From NCBI GenBank assembly GCA_002706765.1, contig PAJV01000073.1, positions 1 to 64,000 of the forward strand: a stretch of DNA of 64,000 nt. Reading direction: 5' to 3'. The position numbers and the translations under genes are program-made. The notes below the pieces were generated by a model. It saw only the letters and a list, made by a program, of their open reading frames with translations. It had not been told where the DNA came from and searched no databases. Each line of letters begins with the position of its first letter. Position 1 is the stretch's first letter. This DNA is from Gimesia sp. Lineage in GTDB: Bacteria > Planctomycetota > Planctomycetia > Planctomycetales > Planctomycetaceae. This document shows, one piece after another, positions 8,940-18,488 of the stretch.

Positions 8940-10559
8940 TCAACGGGTTGAAATCACGGAAATATGTTTCTGGAACGCCGGGTCGGTCTCGGGATAATCA
9001 CTGCGATAATGTACGCCACGACTTTCACGACGGGCTAGAGCTGATGTGATCATCAACTCTGAGACCAGCAGCATGTTCTGCAGTTCCCAGCCGGTCAATG
9101 TTTTGAATTCACGATCAACAACATACCGGTCCCAGAAATCGACTTTGTCCATCGCATTTTTTAACGAATCGGCGCTGCGGGTAATGCCCACATCGCGCCA
9201 CATCAGGCTGGCCAGCGAGTTCCGCAGGTCCTTGCTGTTTAAATCTTCGTCGGAACGTTTTTCCGTATCCCAGTCCGGTAGCAGGGAAGCCGAAAACTGG
9301 TCGGGCTGATTCAATGCCGCCTGTGATGCACCGCGGCCAGCGGCTGCGCCGAAGATCAAACCTTCCAGCAGACTGTTCGAGGCCAGGCGATTGCTGCCGT
9401 GCAGTCCGGTGGAAGTCACTTCGCCCGCCGCCCACAGATTCGGCACCGAGGTCTGCGCCTGCAGGTCGGTCTTCACGCCCCCAATCATGTAATGCGCACC
9501 AGGACGTACGGGGATCTGATCTTTTGACAGATCCAGACCGAAGCTCGCGCAGACTTTGCTGATGTTGGGAAACCGCTCTTTGACCAGCGATTTCTCCAGG
9601 TGGGTTAAATCAAGATACACGCAGGAATGGCTGGTTTTCAGCATGCGATCGGTAATGGCCCGGCTGACGATATCACGATGCGCCAGTTCCAGATCGGGAT
9701 GATAGTCGGACATGAACCGCACGCCGTTGCAGTCACGCAGGTAAGCGCCTTCGCCGCGCACGGCTTCGGAAATCAGGTAACGGGCACCGCCGGCAATGTA
9801 GAGGACCGTAGGATGAAACTGCATGAATTCCATGTCCTGGAGCAATGCCCCGGCGCGAAAGGCCAGGGCGTGTCCATCGCCGGTCGCCAGCGGGGGATTC
9901 GTCGTTTCCCGAAACAGACAGCCTGCGCCCCCGGTCGCTAAAATCACCTGCTTGGCCCAGACCAGGGATTTCCCATGATAGCGGTTCCAGATCACCGCGC
10001 CCCGGCACTTGCCGTTCTCGGTCACCAGGTCGATGGTCGGTGTTTTGGTCCAGGTCTGAATCGAAGGCCGACTGTTGACCGCCAGCACGAGCGCCCGCAT
10101 CAGTTCTTTACCGGTGGCATCTCCCAGCGCATGGGCGACGCGACGATGGCTGTGCCCTCCCTCTTTGGTGAGGGCGATCTTACCATCTTCGGTGTCGAAG
10201 TCGGCTCCCAGGTCGACCAGTTCCTGAATATGCCGCGGTGCTTCACGGCACACAAATTCGACCAGGTCTGCATCACACAGATCTTTCCCGGCGGCCAGGG
10301 TATCCTGGATATGATTGGTTATGTTATCCAGCGGGTCGAGGACTCCCGCGATGCCACCCTGCGCGTAGGCACTGTTCGATTGCGAGACTTTGCCTTTGTT
10401 GACGATAATCGTTTCCAGCCGCGGATCGATCTCCAGCGCGGCCCGCGAACCGGCAATGCCCCCGCCAATGATCAGCACATCGGTAAAGATATGGGGAATG
10501 CGTTTCGGGTTGATACGAGCAAGGTAGCGCTGACCAGGTTCAATGGAAATCGGATCCAA
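8940..10559 (-). CDS. nadB: L-aspartate oxidase
   Basis: NadB oxidises L-aspartate to iminoaspartate, the first step of NAD synthesis from aspartate. The 539-residue protein has the N-terminal FAD motif IGGGIAG (31-37), the SNSAYAQGGIAGVLD segment, an EGGHSHRRVAHALGDATGKE substrate-site block, HPTVLY, and the GGVKTDLQAQTSVPNLWAAGEVTSTGLHGSNRLASNSLLEGL segment that separates NadB from succinate dehydrogenase flavoproteins. nadA and nadC are not in this window. It lies between two SDR genes on the same strand, an arrangement without obvious metabolic sense, so co-transcription may be incidental. Confidence 0.93.
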   Translation of the reverse strand: MDPISIEPGQRYLARINPKRIPHIFTDVLIIGGGIAGSRAALEIDPRLETIIVNKGKVSQSNSAYAQGGIAGVLDPLDNITNHIQDTLAAGKDLCDADLVEFVCREAPRHIQELVDLGADFDTEDGKIALTKEGGHSHRRVAHALGDATGKELMRALVLAVNSRPSIQTWTKTPTIDLVTENGKCRGAVIWNRYHGKSLVWAKQVILATGGAGCLFRETTNPPLATGDGHALAFRAGALLQDMEFMQFHPTVLYIAGGARYLISEAVRGEGAYLRDCNGVRFMSDYHPDLELAHRDIVSRAITDRMLKTSHSCVYLDLTHLEKSLVKERFPNISKVCASFGLDLSKDQIPVRPGAHYMIGGVKTDLQAQTSVPNLWAAGEVTSTGLHGSNRLASNSLLEGLIFGAAAGRGASQAALNQPDQFSASLLPDWDTEKRSDEDLNSKDLRNSLASLMWRDVGITRSADSLKNAMDKVDFWDRYVVDREFKTLTGWELQNMLLVSELMITSALARRESRGVHYRSDYPETDPAFQKHISVISTR

Positions 10560-10628
10560 GTCTCAGTGCTCCTTAAGCTCATTTTTGCCGAGACCGGCGG
10601 CTTCCGCAGCCGCCCCGCCTCACAGCGA

Positions 10629-11426
10629 TCAGATAGTCATGCAGGAAAATCCACCATCGACGGCGACATTCGTCCCCGTCACGAAACTGCCGGCTTTGCC
10701 CGCTGCCAGCAGCAGTACGGCACCCGCCAGTTCTTCGGGATCACCAAATCGATTGGCGGGCGTATGATTCATAATACTCGCGACCCGCTCTGGTGTCAGC
10801 ACTTTTCGATTCTGTTCTGCAGGAAAGAATCCGGGAGAGAGGGCATTCACGCGAATACTTCGCTCGGCCCATTCGCGGGCCAGATTCTGCGTCAGATTCA
10901 AAACCGCTGCTTTGGAAGCGGAATAAGTAAACACGCGGGACAGCGGCGTAATGGCACTCATGGATGCGATGTTGATAATCGAACCGGCGACATTGTTGTC
11001 GAGCATCGACTGGCCGAAGACCTGGCAGGCCACTTTGACACTCAGCAGATTCACGCGGAAGATCTGCTCCCACTCTTCATCGCTGATTTCCAGGAAGGGC
11101 GTCGCCGCATTGATGCCTGCTCCGTTGACGAGAATGTCAGTCGTGCGGTCGTTGCTTTTCAGGTGCGCGACCAGCGATTCCAGGTCTTCGCGACTGGTGG
11201 AATCGGCTTTGAAAAATTCCGCAGTGCCCTGCAGTTCTTCAATCATCTTCACGCGGCCTGCGCCGTTTTCGGCGTTGCGACCGACAATCACAACATGAGC
11301 GCCCGCTTGCGCGAGTGTTTCGGCGATGGCACCACCCAGGACGCCGGTTCCTCCGATGACGACTGCCGTTTTACCTGTCAGGCCGAACAGGCTCTGCAGA
11401 TATCCTGATGAGCTGGATTCACTCAT
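10629..11426 (-). CDS. SDR family oxidoreductase (D-mannonate oxidoreductase-like)
   Basis: This is a 265-residue classical short-chain dehydrogenase. The cofactor motif GGTGVLGG lies at 25-32 and the catalytic residues are S155, Y168 and K172 (YSASK), with a PGFFPAEQNRKVL segment after the active site, as in D-mannonate oxidoreductases of the SDR type. That specific assignment is tentative. ATG 11426 was chosen because GAGAAGG precedes it; the frame runs open to 11504, overlapping the end of mqnD. It lies 71 bp downstream of mqnD on the same strand. Confidence 0.82.
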   Translation of the reverse strand: MSESSSSGYLQSLFGLTGKTAVVIGGTGVLGGAIAETLAQAGAHVVIVGRNAENGAGRVKMIEELQGTAEFFKADSTSREDLESLVAHLKSNDRTTDILVNGAGINAATPFLEISDEEWEQIFRVNLLSVKVACQVFGQSMLDNNVAGSIINIASMSAITPLSRVFTYSASKAAVLNLTQNLAREWAERSIRVNALSPGFFPAEQNRKVLTPERVASIMNHTPANRFGDPEELAGAVLLLAAGKAGSFVTGTNVAVDGGFSCMTI

Positions 11427-11496
11427 CACATACACCTTCTCTCTATATGAAACAGGACAGCCCGAAAACAACATTGCCCGGGCTGCCACTGAAGTC

Positions 11497-12345
11497 TTAA
11501 CCAATAAATTCCAGTTTGACCGGGTTGGGGATAATGCCCGCTTCGTAACCCCGCTTCAACAGTTCAGCGACGGCTTCCCGTCCCTTTTCGCCGAAGTCCA
11601 GGGTCCAGTCGTTGACATACATGCCTACGAATTTGTCAGCACTGTCCCGGTTCAGATCGCGACCGTACTGCAAAGCATGATCCAGCGCTTCACCCCGATG
11701 TTCCAGGCCATATTCGATGCTGCGTTTCAGAATGGCGGTGACTTCTTCCATCATCTCCTGTCCCATGTCTTTGCGAATTGCATTCGCACCGAGGGGCAGA
11801 GGCAGGCCGGTTTCTTCGTACCACCACTGGCCCAGGTCGACGACCAGTTTCAATCCCTGGTTGCCATAAGTCAGCTGACCTTCATGAATGATCAGGCCCG
11901 CGTCGAACTTGCCTTGTTCGACCAGGTTCAGGATTTCGTCGAAGGGATGCTCTTCGTATTCGAAGTCATCGCCCAGCAGTAATTTGAGCGCCAGAAAGGC
12001 GGTGGTCAGCTTACCGGGAATGGCGATTTTTTTGCCCCGCAGATCGTCAATACTCCACTCTTCGCGAGCCACAACCATCGGGCCATATTTGTCACCCATC
12101 GAGGCACCACAGGAGCAGATCGCGTAGGTATCCGTCAGGTAAGCATAACCATGCAGGCTGACAGCCGTCAGCTCCAGTTCGGCATTGAAGGCCCGTTGAT
12201 TGAGCGATTCAATATCCTGTAACTCGTGAGTAAATCGATACTTACCAGTTTCGATCTTGTCATTGGCCAGGGCATGAAACATAAAGGCATCGTCCGGATC
12301 GGGACTGTGGCCTACCTGAATTAATACTTTTTCATCTGTCATCAT
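11497..12345 (-). CDS. mqnD: 1,4-dihydroxy-6-naphthoate synthase
   Basis: MqnD acts in the futalosine pathway of menaquinone synthesis, releasing 1,4-dihydroxy-6-naphthoate from cyclic dehypoxanthinyl futalosine. The 282-residue protein has the periplasmic-binding-like fold of the MqnA/MqnD family: GHSPDPDDAFMFHAL at the N-terminus, LRGKKIAIPGKLTTAFLAL in the middle, an EHPFDEILNLVEQGKFDAGLIIHEGQLTY block with the conserved histidine, and GLPLPLGANAI. The GLPLPLG segment favours MqnD over MqnA. Other mqn genes are not here. Two adjacent ATGs (12345, 12342) are possible starts; neither has a strong binding site. Confidence 0.85.
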   Translation of the reverse strand: MMTDEKVLIQVGHSPDPDDAFMFHALANDKIETGKYRFTHELQDIESLNQRAFNAELELTAVSLHGYAYLTDTYAICSCGASMGDKYGPMVVAREEWSIDDLRGKKIAIPGKLTTAFLALKLLLGDDFEYEEHPFDEILNLVEQGKFDAGLIIHEGQLTYGNQGLKLVVDLGQWWYEETGLPLPLGANAIRKDMGQEMMEEVTAILKRSIEYGLEHRGEALDHALQYGRDLNRDSADKFVGMYVNDWTLDFGEKGREAVAELLKRGYEAGIIPNPVKLEFIG

Positions 12346-12600
12346 GGATCACACACAAATAAATGGAGTCTTGGTGAATATGTAAACGATTGATCGCCGG
12401 CGGAAACACCAGCTTCAACAGCAGACTATATAAGCTGAAAAGCGTTGCAGAACACTATAGAGAGTTCCCCGCCACTTAGCCACCTTGCAGCGTGAACAAC
12501 TTATAAAGCCGGGCACCGAGGGCTCCTGAAACGCAACCAGCGATTCAAATAAGTGAAACCATACATCCAGTTGCGTGTATTCTTGCACATGTGTCGATTG

Positions 12601-12790
12601 ATTGACGACCACGAAAACCCAAAACCAGCCATCAGAAAGATCGGGTAGCCCCGAATGCAATTCGGGGTTGTCGCAGACAACAGGAAACTGTCAGGGCAAA
12701 CATTCAACTCAGGGAAACAATACCAACCCCATCAAAGTAGGGCGCGGACCCATGTGTCCGCCCGCCTGGCGAAAGTCGCCCCGGATTTAT
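12601..12790 (+). repeat. Intergenic three-hairpin repeat, copy 3
   Basis: Core at 12643-12775. Stem I is CCCCGAAT, loop GCA, ATTCGGGG; stem II GTTGTC, loop GCA, GACAAC; stem III GCGGAC, loop CCATGT, GTCCGC. Compared with copy 1 both arms of each stem differ in a compensating way. A degenerate ACCACGAAAACCCAAAA flank precedes it. The rest of the gap 12346-12899 between mqnD and hrpA shows nothing further that I can assign. Confidence 0.87.
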
Positions 12791-12899
12791 CTCTGGAACG
12801 GGTCCATTAAGAACGTTCGCAGTATGGCAATGCAAAGTCAGTCGCTGCCCGGATTCATCGCTTCTACTGACAGTTTCCTCCTTCGCATGGCAGCAAAAA

Positions 12900-15800
12900 T
12901 CAGTCCCTTACCGCGGCCCACTGCTGGTCCAGGATTTTCGGCGAGACCTTTAAAGCCGTGCCCAGCTTCTGGGCGAACAGGGAGACCCGTAATTCTTCCA
13001 GCATCCAGCGGAACTTGATCAGCTGCGGATCCACGATTTCCCGCTCGTGATGCTGTCGGGCCCGCTGTGAATAGAGTTCGAAGTAACGCGAGATACTGCG
13101 AATGTTCGCGATGTCTTTCTGCAGACCCGTTCCTCCCAGCTTGCTCAACCGCATCTCCATGCCCTGCAGATAGCGCGGGAACTGCTGCAGCCACGGGTAA
13201 GGCGTGCTCACCAGGAATCGGTTGTTGATCATCGCATTCAACTGGGCCCGCATGTCGTGCAGCGGCTCACTCCAGGCTGGCACCTTGGTCTTATCGAGGG
13301 TCACCTTCATTTTGTGATACTGCTCAAACAGGCCCGGCAGCAGACTGGCCAGGTCCTGTGCGGCGACCGGAATCTGGTTCCGCCACTCTTTCACCAGTTG
13401 ACGGTACTCTGCCTCGTTCCGCGGCAGTCGTTCTTTTTGTCCAAACAGGGTCCGCTCTGCCAGCAGTTCGACCAGTTGTTCCCGCAGATTGATCCCGCCA
13501 ATCGCGGTCGCATACAATGAGATTCGGTTCAGATCGGGTAAATGCTCGACCTGGGCTTTCAGTCGCTTGTGTTCCGACAGGACAAACAACCGCCGCAAAC
13601 CAAACCGCGTTTCGTAAGCTGCCCGCTCCGGTGCATCACGCAGACAGAGCGCTACTGTCGTCTGTTCATCCACTAAACTGGGGAAACCTGTCAGCGAAAG
13701 TTGATCGTGCTGAATCTGGACCTCTGCCGGAAAATCACCGAACGTCCAGTCCGTCAGCCCGGACTGACTCCAGTGGTCATCCGAGAGTGCCGTGAAACTG
13801 CTGGCGGCTTTCGAACCGTATTCCTGTCGCAGCTGAGTCAGATTCCGATTGACGGCGATCGCGGCGCCTCCCTGGTCCAGCACGCGAATATTCATCTGCA
13901 GATGCTGAGGCAGGCGTTCGATCTCAAACTGGTCCGCGGTAATCCGTTCGCCCGATATCTGCGAGAGCATCTCCGCCACCGTCTCTTCAAACGAACCTTT
14001 GCCGAACTCCAGCTTGCTGACGACCTGCTTTGCCGTCTCCGGTGCCGGCACCAGCATCCGGCGGACCGCCTTGGGCAGCGCCTTGATCATCGCGGCCACT
14101 TTTTCTTCCAGCAGTCCCGGCACCAGCCAGCCCAGCCGTTGCGGCGACAGTTGATTCAGACTCTCCTGCGGAATCGAAACGGTGACGCCGTCTTCCTCGG
14201 TACCAGGCTCCAGATGATATTCCAGCGGGAACTGCATCTTGCCCATGTTGATCGCGTCCGGGAATTCGCCCGCATCGATCTCTTCGCTCTGCGTATCGAA
14301 AAAATCTTCGAGTCGCATATTCAACAATGTCGGCGTTTTGCGGCTGGCGACTTTCCACCACTTCTTCAGGCTCACGCCATCATACACGTTTTCCGGAATC
14401 CGCTGATCGTAAAATGCGAACTGCTGTTCCTGCGAAGGAATCAGGTCGTACCGTCGCGACCGGGCCTGCTGCTGTTCCAGATCTTCGATGAATTTCTGAT
14501 TGTGCGCCAGAAAATCGACATTGATATTAATGTCACCTTCGACGAGGCCGTACTGCAGCAGCAGCGTCCGTGAATGTTCGGGATCAATCTTTCCGTAATG
14601 CACGGAACGTCGGGGCACGATGGTCAGGCCGAACAGCGTCACTTTTTCCGCAGCGACCGCCGAGCCCGCTTCGCCGTTCCAGCGGGGATCGCTCCAGCTC
14701 TTCTTCACCAGGTGCGGGGCCGCTGGCTCAATCCAGTTGGGTGAAATCTTCGCAACGGTCCGCGCGTAGCGTTTACTCGTTTCGATCAGCTCGGCAGAAA
14801 TGATCCACTTTGGTTTCTTCTCAAAAATTCCCGAGCCAGGCCAGAGAAAATACTTCTGCTGTCCTGCGCCCGTGTATTCGTGCGAATCCGAACGCATGGC
14901 GATGTTCGAGAGCAGGCCGGGCAGCAGCGCTCGATGAATGGCCGCCGAATCGTCTTTCCGTGGATGCGGTTTGATCCCGCTCTCTTCCACCAGCTGACGC
15001 AGTTGACGGAAGATGTCCGCCCACTCCCTCAGCCGGTTGTACGACAGGAAATTCTGCACACAGGCGCGTCGCAGCTTGCTGTGTGACTGCTCTTCTTTCA
15101 ACTTGTGATAGAAGTCCCACAGTTTGAGGAAGCTGAGGAAATCCGAATCGGGATCGCGAAACTGCTGGTGTGCTTCGTCGGCGGCCTGCTGTTTTTCAAT
15201 CGGCCGTTCCCGCGGGTCCTGCAGTTCCAGGGCCGCCGCGATGATCAGAATTTCGTGCAGACAGTTTTCGTCATGCGCTGCCAGAATCATCCTCGCAATC
15301 CGCGGGTCGACCGGCAGACGACTGATCTTGCGACCAATGTCCGTCAGCCGATTCTGTTCGTCAATCGCCCCCAGTTCATACAGCGTGCTGTAGCCATCGC
15401 GGATTGCCGTTGGTTTAGGCGGATCGATAAACGGGAACTCTTCAATCGCCCCCAGCCTCATGTTCAGCGTCTGCAGAATGACCGACGCCAGGTTGGTTCG
15501 CAGAATTTCAGGCGACGTGAATTCATCGCGGCTCTTATAGTCGGCTTCGCTGTAAAGCCGGATACAGATCCCCGGTGCGACACGACCGCAGCGACCGGCC
15601 CGCTGATTGGCGGACGCCTGCGACACCGCTTCAATCGGCAGACGCTGCACCTGTGACCGACTGGAATAACGGCTGATGCGTGCCAGCCCGGTATCGATCA
15701 CATAGCGGATGCCGGGCACCGTGATCGACGATTCCGCGACGTTCGTCGCAATCACAATCCGCCGATACGAAGAAGGGCGGAAGACTTTATTCTGTTCCGC

Positions 15801-16904
15801 CGTCGACAGTCGCCCGTAGAGGGGCACAATCTCGGTCTGCTGTCCGCCGTCATCGCCGATGATCGACCGACCCCGCAGCAGTTTGGCCGTCTCGCGAATA
15901 TCCCACTCGGTCGCCACAAAAATCAGGATGTCGCCGTCATCAATGGCCGCCAGTTCGTTGACCGCATCCGCCAGCTGCGACTGTTCGTCGCGTGAATTGT
16001 TCTGTGACTTATTGCCGGCTTCTTTGCCTGCCTCTTTACCAGCCGGTTCGTCATCAAAGGGACGATAGCGGATCTCAACCGGATACGTGCGGCCCGAGAC
16101 ATTCAGAATCGGCGCGGGTCCTTCGCGGCTGGCAAAATGTTCGCTGAAGCGTTCCGCGTCAATCGTCGCCGAGGTGATGATCACCCGCAGGTCTCTGCGT
16201 TTGGGCAGCAGACGTTTGAGAAAACCCAGCAGAAAGTCAATGTTCAACGAGCGTTCGTGAGCTTCATCGATGATGATTGTATCGTACTGATTGAGGAAGC
16301 TGTCGGTCTGGGTCTCTGCCAGCATGATGCCATCGGTCATCAGTTTGATATAGGTATTCGGGTTGGTCGTGTCGGTGAAGCGAATCTTGAAGCCACAGGC
16401 GGTTCCCTGTTCGCGGCCGAGTTCTTCCGAGATGCGGGCGGCGACCGAACGGGCGGCGATCCGGCGGGGCTGCGTATGCCCGATGATGCCGCTGATCCCG
16501 CGACCCATTGACAGTAACAGCTTGGGCAACTGTGTCGATTTCCCCGATCCGGTCTCCCCGCAGACGATGACCACCTGGTTCTCTTCAATTGTCTTCTGGA
16601 TGGAGTCCAGTTCTGCATGGATCGGCAGACTCTGATCAAAGGTGATTTTGGGACAGAGTTTGAGCCGTTCTTCGCGGCGGGCCAGTGATTTCTCCAGTTC
16701 GTCCCGCAGCTGCTGCAGATTTTTATCGAACGGCTTTTTGTCTTTTTGTGCCTGTCGGATCGACCGCAGCCGTTGTGAGAGCCGAAACTGATCCCCGGCC
16801 ATCGCACGCGCGATCAACGCCGGCAGTTCCGACAGCGCAGCAGTGGAAGCCTCACTGGCAGCACCAGCGTCAGCAGCAGCCGAATTCACATCACCGCGGG
16901 ACAT
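12900..16904 (-). CDS. hrpA: ATP-dependent DEAH-box RNA helicase HrpA
   Basis: HrpA is a large DEAH/RHA-type RNA helicase; in E. coli it acts on mRNA processing and resolves stalled ribosomes. This protein has 1334 residues, close to the family norm of about 1300. Motif I GETGSGKS is at 116-123, motif II DEAH at 213-216, motif III SAT near 246 (VIITSATIDAERF), and motif VI QRAGRCGR near 440. After the helicase core come the ratchet/OB region and the long C-terminal DUF3418 extension characteristic of HrpA. A lysine/glutamate-rich AGKEAGKEAGN insert lies near residue 290. It is a single-gene unit flanked on both sides by repeat copies. Confidence 0.94.
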   Translation of the reverse strand: MSRGDVNSAAADAGAASEASTAALSELPALIARAMAGDQFRLSQRLRSIRQAQKDKKPFDKNLQQLRDELEKSLARREERLKLCPKITFDQSLPIHAELDSIQKTIEENQVVIVCGETGSGKSTQLPKLLLSMGRGISGIIGHTQPRRIAARSVAARISEELGREQGTACGFKIRFTDTTNPNTYIKLMTDGIMLAETQTDSFLNQYDTIIIDEAHERSLNIDFLLGFLKRLLPKRRDLRVIITSATIDAERFSEHFASREGPAPILNVSGRTYPVEIRYRPFDDEPAGKEAGKEAGNKSQNNSRDEQSQLADAVNELAAIDDGDILIFVATEWDIRETAKLLRGRSIIGDDGGQQTEIVPLYGRLSTAEQNKVFRPSSYRRIVIATNVAESSITVPGIRYVIDTGLARISRYSSRSQVQRLPIEAVSQASANQRAGRCGRVAPGICIRLYSEADYKSRDEFTSPEILRTNLASVILQTLNMRLGAIEEFPFIDPPKPTAIRDGYSTLYELGAIDEQNRLTDIGRKISRLPVDPRIARMILAAHDENCLHEILIIAAALELQDPRERPIEKQQAADEAHQQFRDPDSDFLSFLKLWDFYHKLKEEQSHSKLRRACVQNFLSYNRLREWADIFRQLRQLVEESGIKPHPRKDDSAAIHRALLPGLLSNIAMRSDSHEYTGAGQQKYFLWPGSGIFEKKPKWIISAELIETSKRYARTVAKISPNWIEPAAPHLVKKSWSDPRWNGEAGSAVAAEKVTLFGLTIVPRRSVHYGKIDPEHSRTLLLQYGLVEGDININVDFLAHNQKFIEDLEQQQARSRRYDLIPSQEQQFAFYDQRIPENVYDGVSLKKWWKVASRKTPTLLNMRLEDFFDTQSEEIDAGEFPDAINMGKMQFPLEYHLEPGTEEDGVTVSIPQESLNQLSPQRLGWLVPGLLEEKVAAMIKALPKAVRRMLVPAPETAKQVVSKLEFGKGSFEETVAEMLSQISGERITADQFEIERLPQHLQMNIRVLDQGGAAIAVNRNLTQLRQEYGSKAASSFTALSDDHWSQSGLTDWTFGDFPAEVQIQHDQLSLTGFPSLVDEQTTVALCLRDAPERAAYETRFGLRRLFVLSEHKRLKAQVEHLPDLNRISLYATAIGGINLREQLVELLAERTLFGQKERLPRNEAEYRQLVKEWRNQIPVAAQDLASLLPGLFEQYHKMKVTLDKTKVPAWSEPLHDMRAQLNAMINNRFLVSTPYPWLQQFPRYLQGMEMRLSKLGGTGLQKDIANIRSISRYFELYSQRARQHHEREIVDPQLIKFRWMLEELRVSLFAQKLGTALKVSPKILDQQWAAVRD

Positions 16905-17039
16905 CAGACATCAACAGAAAAAGAAACAGGACCAGCCAACAGGGTTGACCCGCATTATGAAACGAAAGTTCGGCAGCGCGAAGGGTTTCAGGCGGGTTTT
17001 GTGGGAATAGTTCAACGGAACATGAGAAAGAGAGCCATT

Positions 17040-17275
17040 CAGGACCAAAACCAGATGATATTGTGTTCCGGCCGGGTAGCCCCGAATGCAATTCGGGGTT
17101 GTCGCAGACAACAGGAAACTGTCAGAGCAAGCATTCAAACCAGGGAAACGTTGCAGACCCCAGTAAAGTAGGGGCGGACCCATGTGTCCGCCCGCCTGGC
17201 GAGTATCGATTTAGAAAACACAATGAATGGAATCAGTTAAAACATTCCAACATGGTTTTTCTACCACGAAAGAAA
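17040..17275 (+). repeat. Intergenic three-hairpin repeat, copy 4
   Basis: Core at 17074-17205. Stem I CCCCGAAT/ATTCGGGG with loop GCA, stem II GTTGTC/GACAAC with loop GCA, stem III GGGCGGAC, CCATGT, GTCCGCCC (8 bp perfect). A 3' module follows (about 17215-17275) with AATGAATGGAATCAGTTAAA and CTACCACGAAA; it recurs after copies 6 and 8. Confidence 0.88.
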
Positions 17276-17277
17276 AA

Positions 17278-17330
17278 GGGTAAGCCCGGATGCAATCCGG
17301 GCCGAGCGCAGCGAGCAGGAGGTCACAGTT
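17278..17330 (+). repeat. Truncated copy 5 of the repeat
   Basis: Only the first hairpin is kept: CCCGGAT, loop GCA, ATCCGGG. The second hairpin is replaced by GAGCGCAGCGAGC, which does not fold in the same way, and the third is absent. Confidence 0.6.
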
Positions 17331-17412
17331 ACCGCGTACAATCCGGAACCAAAGTTTCCACACCCATTCGACACGGCCGGACAAACCGGTCCGCGGCACA
17401 CGGACGTCGAAT

Positions 17413-17695
17413 ACTGTTGGGTATATTCCAATAACTGAGGAGGTTACCGGGTGGCATGGTGCTGGTACAAACCTGGAGAAACCTTCCAAAGCGGCTAGCC
17501 CCGAATGCAATTCGGAGTTGTCGCAGACAACAGGAAACTGTCAGGGCAAGCATTCAGACCAGGGAAACGTTGCAGGCCCCAGTAAAGTAGGGGCGGACCC
17601 ATGTGTCCGCCCGCCTGGCGAGATTCGAACGAGAAAACGCAATGAATGGAATCAGTTAAAGCATTCCAACATGTTTTTTCTACCACGAAAAACAC
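17413..17695 (+). repeat. Intergenic three-hairpin repeat, copy 6 (long form)
   Basis: An 80 bp 5' module (17413-17492) matches positions 1-80 before copy 1. Core 17493-17623: stem I CCCCGAAT/ATTCGGAG has one C-A mismatch, stem II GTTGTC/GACAAC and stem III GGGCGGAC/GTCCGCCC are intact. The 3' module with AATGAATGGAATCAGTTAAA and CTACCACGAAA follows to about 17695. Confidence 0.87.
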
Positions 17696-17722
17696 AAAAA
17701 ACCTGTGACAGGCAACGGTTCT

Positions 17723-17785
17723 CCGGGTGGTCTCGGATGCAATCCGAGATTGCCGCAGGCAACAGGAGGTTTCAGAGAAATGAGA
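17723..17785 (+). repeat. Truncated copy 7 of the repeat
   Basis: Stem I is TCTCGGAT, loop GCA, ATCCGAGA: two changes on each arm relative to copy 1, pairing kept. Stem II TTGCC/GGCAA follows. Stem III is missing. Confidence 0.65.
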
Positions 17786-17948
17786 CGAAGTCTGATCGAC
17801 TGCCCTCACCAGAACCGACTGCAGGGGCCACCCTGCTTAGTGGCCCGCCGCGAAAAGAACAAAGTGACTTGCCGCTCTGATTGGGGCCTGATTACAATCT
17901 TCAAATGTCACCATCCGTATCAAGTCAGAAGAGCAGAGGAACCCCCAC

Positions 17949-18473
17949 ATGGCACTCGGCGAACTGTTAAAAATTGTCACACCCCCGGACAAACCTAAAG
18001 AGGTTCCCGCCAAACCCAACTGGGCCGCCATCGAAAAGAAACTCGGCCTGCAACTGCCCGATGATTACAAACGCTACGTCACAAAGTTCGGCAGTGGTCT
18101 ACTGGGGAGTTTTGTGCGTATCTACAATCCCTTTTCCAAAGACGAATACCTGGCTTTGCAAAAATGCGTAATCAGTGTCTGCGAAATCCACCAAATGCGA
18201 TCTGATAAATTTCCTTACGAGTGCTACCCTGAAAACCCAGGCTTATTACCTTGGGGCAATGATGACAACGGCAACAGCCTTTTCTGGTTAACCCGGGGTG
18301 CCCGCAACAAGTGGCCTGTCGTAGTCTGTTCCGGTCGTGACAGTCGTTCTCAACTCTTCGAAATGGGCATGACGTCCTTCCTGGCCCGTACTTTTACCGG
18401 CGAAGTGAAATGCAAAATCTGGCCGAAACCGTTCGCGGTCAAGTCGCGACGGATTCAGTTTCAACCATACTGA
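17949..18473 (+). CDS. SMI1/KNR4 (SUKH) family protein
   Basis: This is a 174-residue protein of the SMI1/KNR4 superfamily. The diagnostic start is NWAAIEKKLGLQLPDDYKRYVTKFGSGLLGSFVRIYNPFS, followed by LLPWGNDDNGNSLFWLTRG, a typical SUKH core. By family these are often immunity proteins against contact-dependent or polymorphic toxins, or loosely understood regulatory partners; here there is no toxin gene beside it, so the role is open. ATG 17949 has AGAGGAA upstream. The gene is boxed in by repeat copies 4-7 on the left and copy 8 starting 16 bp after its stop, which suggests it was inserted into, or mobilised with, repeat-rich DNA. Confidence 0.85.
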   Translation: MALGELLKIVTPPDKPKEVPAKPNWAAIEKKLGLQLPDDYKRYVTKFGSGLLGSFVRIYNPFSKDEYLALQKCVISVCEIHQMRSDKFPYECYPENPGLLPWGNDDNGNSLFWLTRGARNKWPVVVCSGRDSRSQLFEMGMTSFLARTFTGEVKCKIWPKPFAVKSRRIQFQPY

Positions 18474-18488
18474 GCCGTGGCTTCGTAC

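Noticed and set aside
9975..11408. 477-residue plus-strand frame opposite nadB and the SDR gene
   Set aside because: It is the antisense shadow of two well-supported genes and has no family motif.
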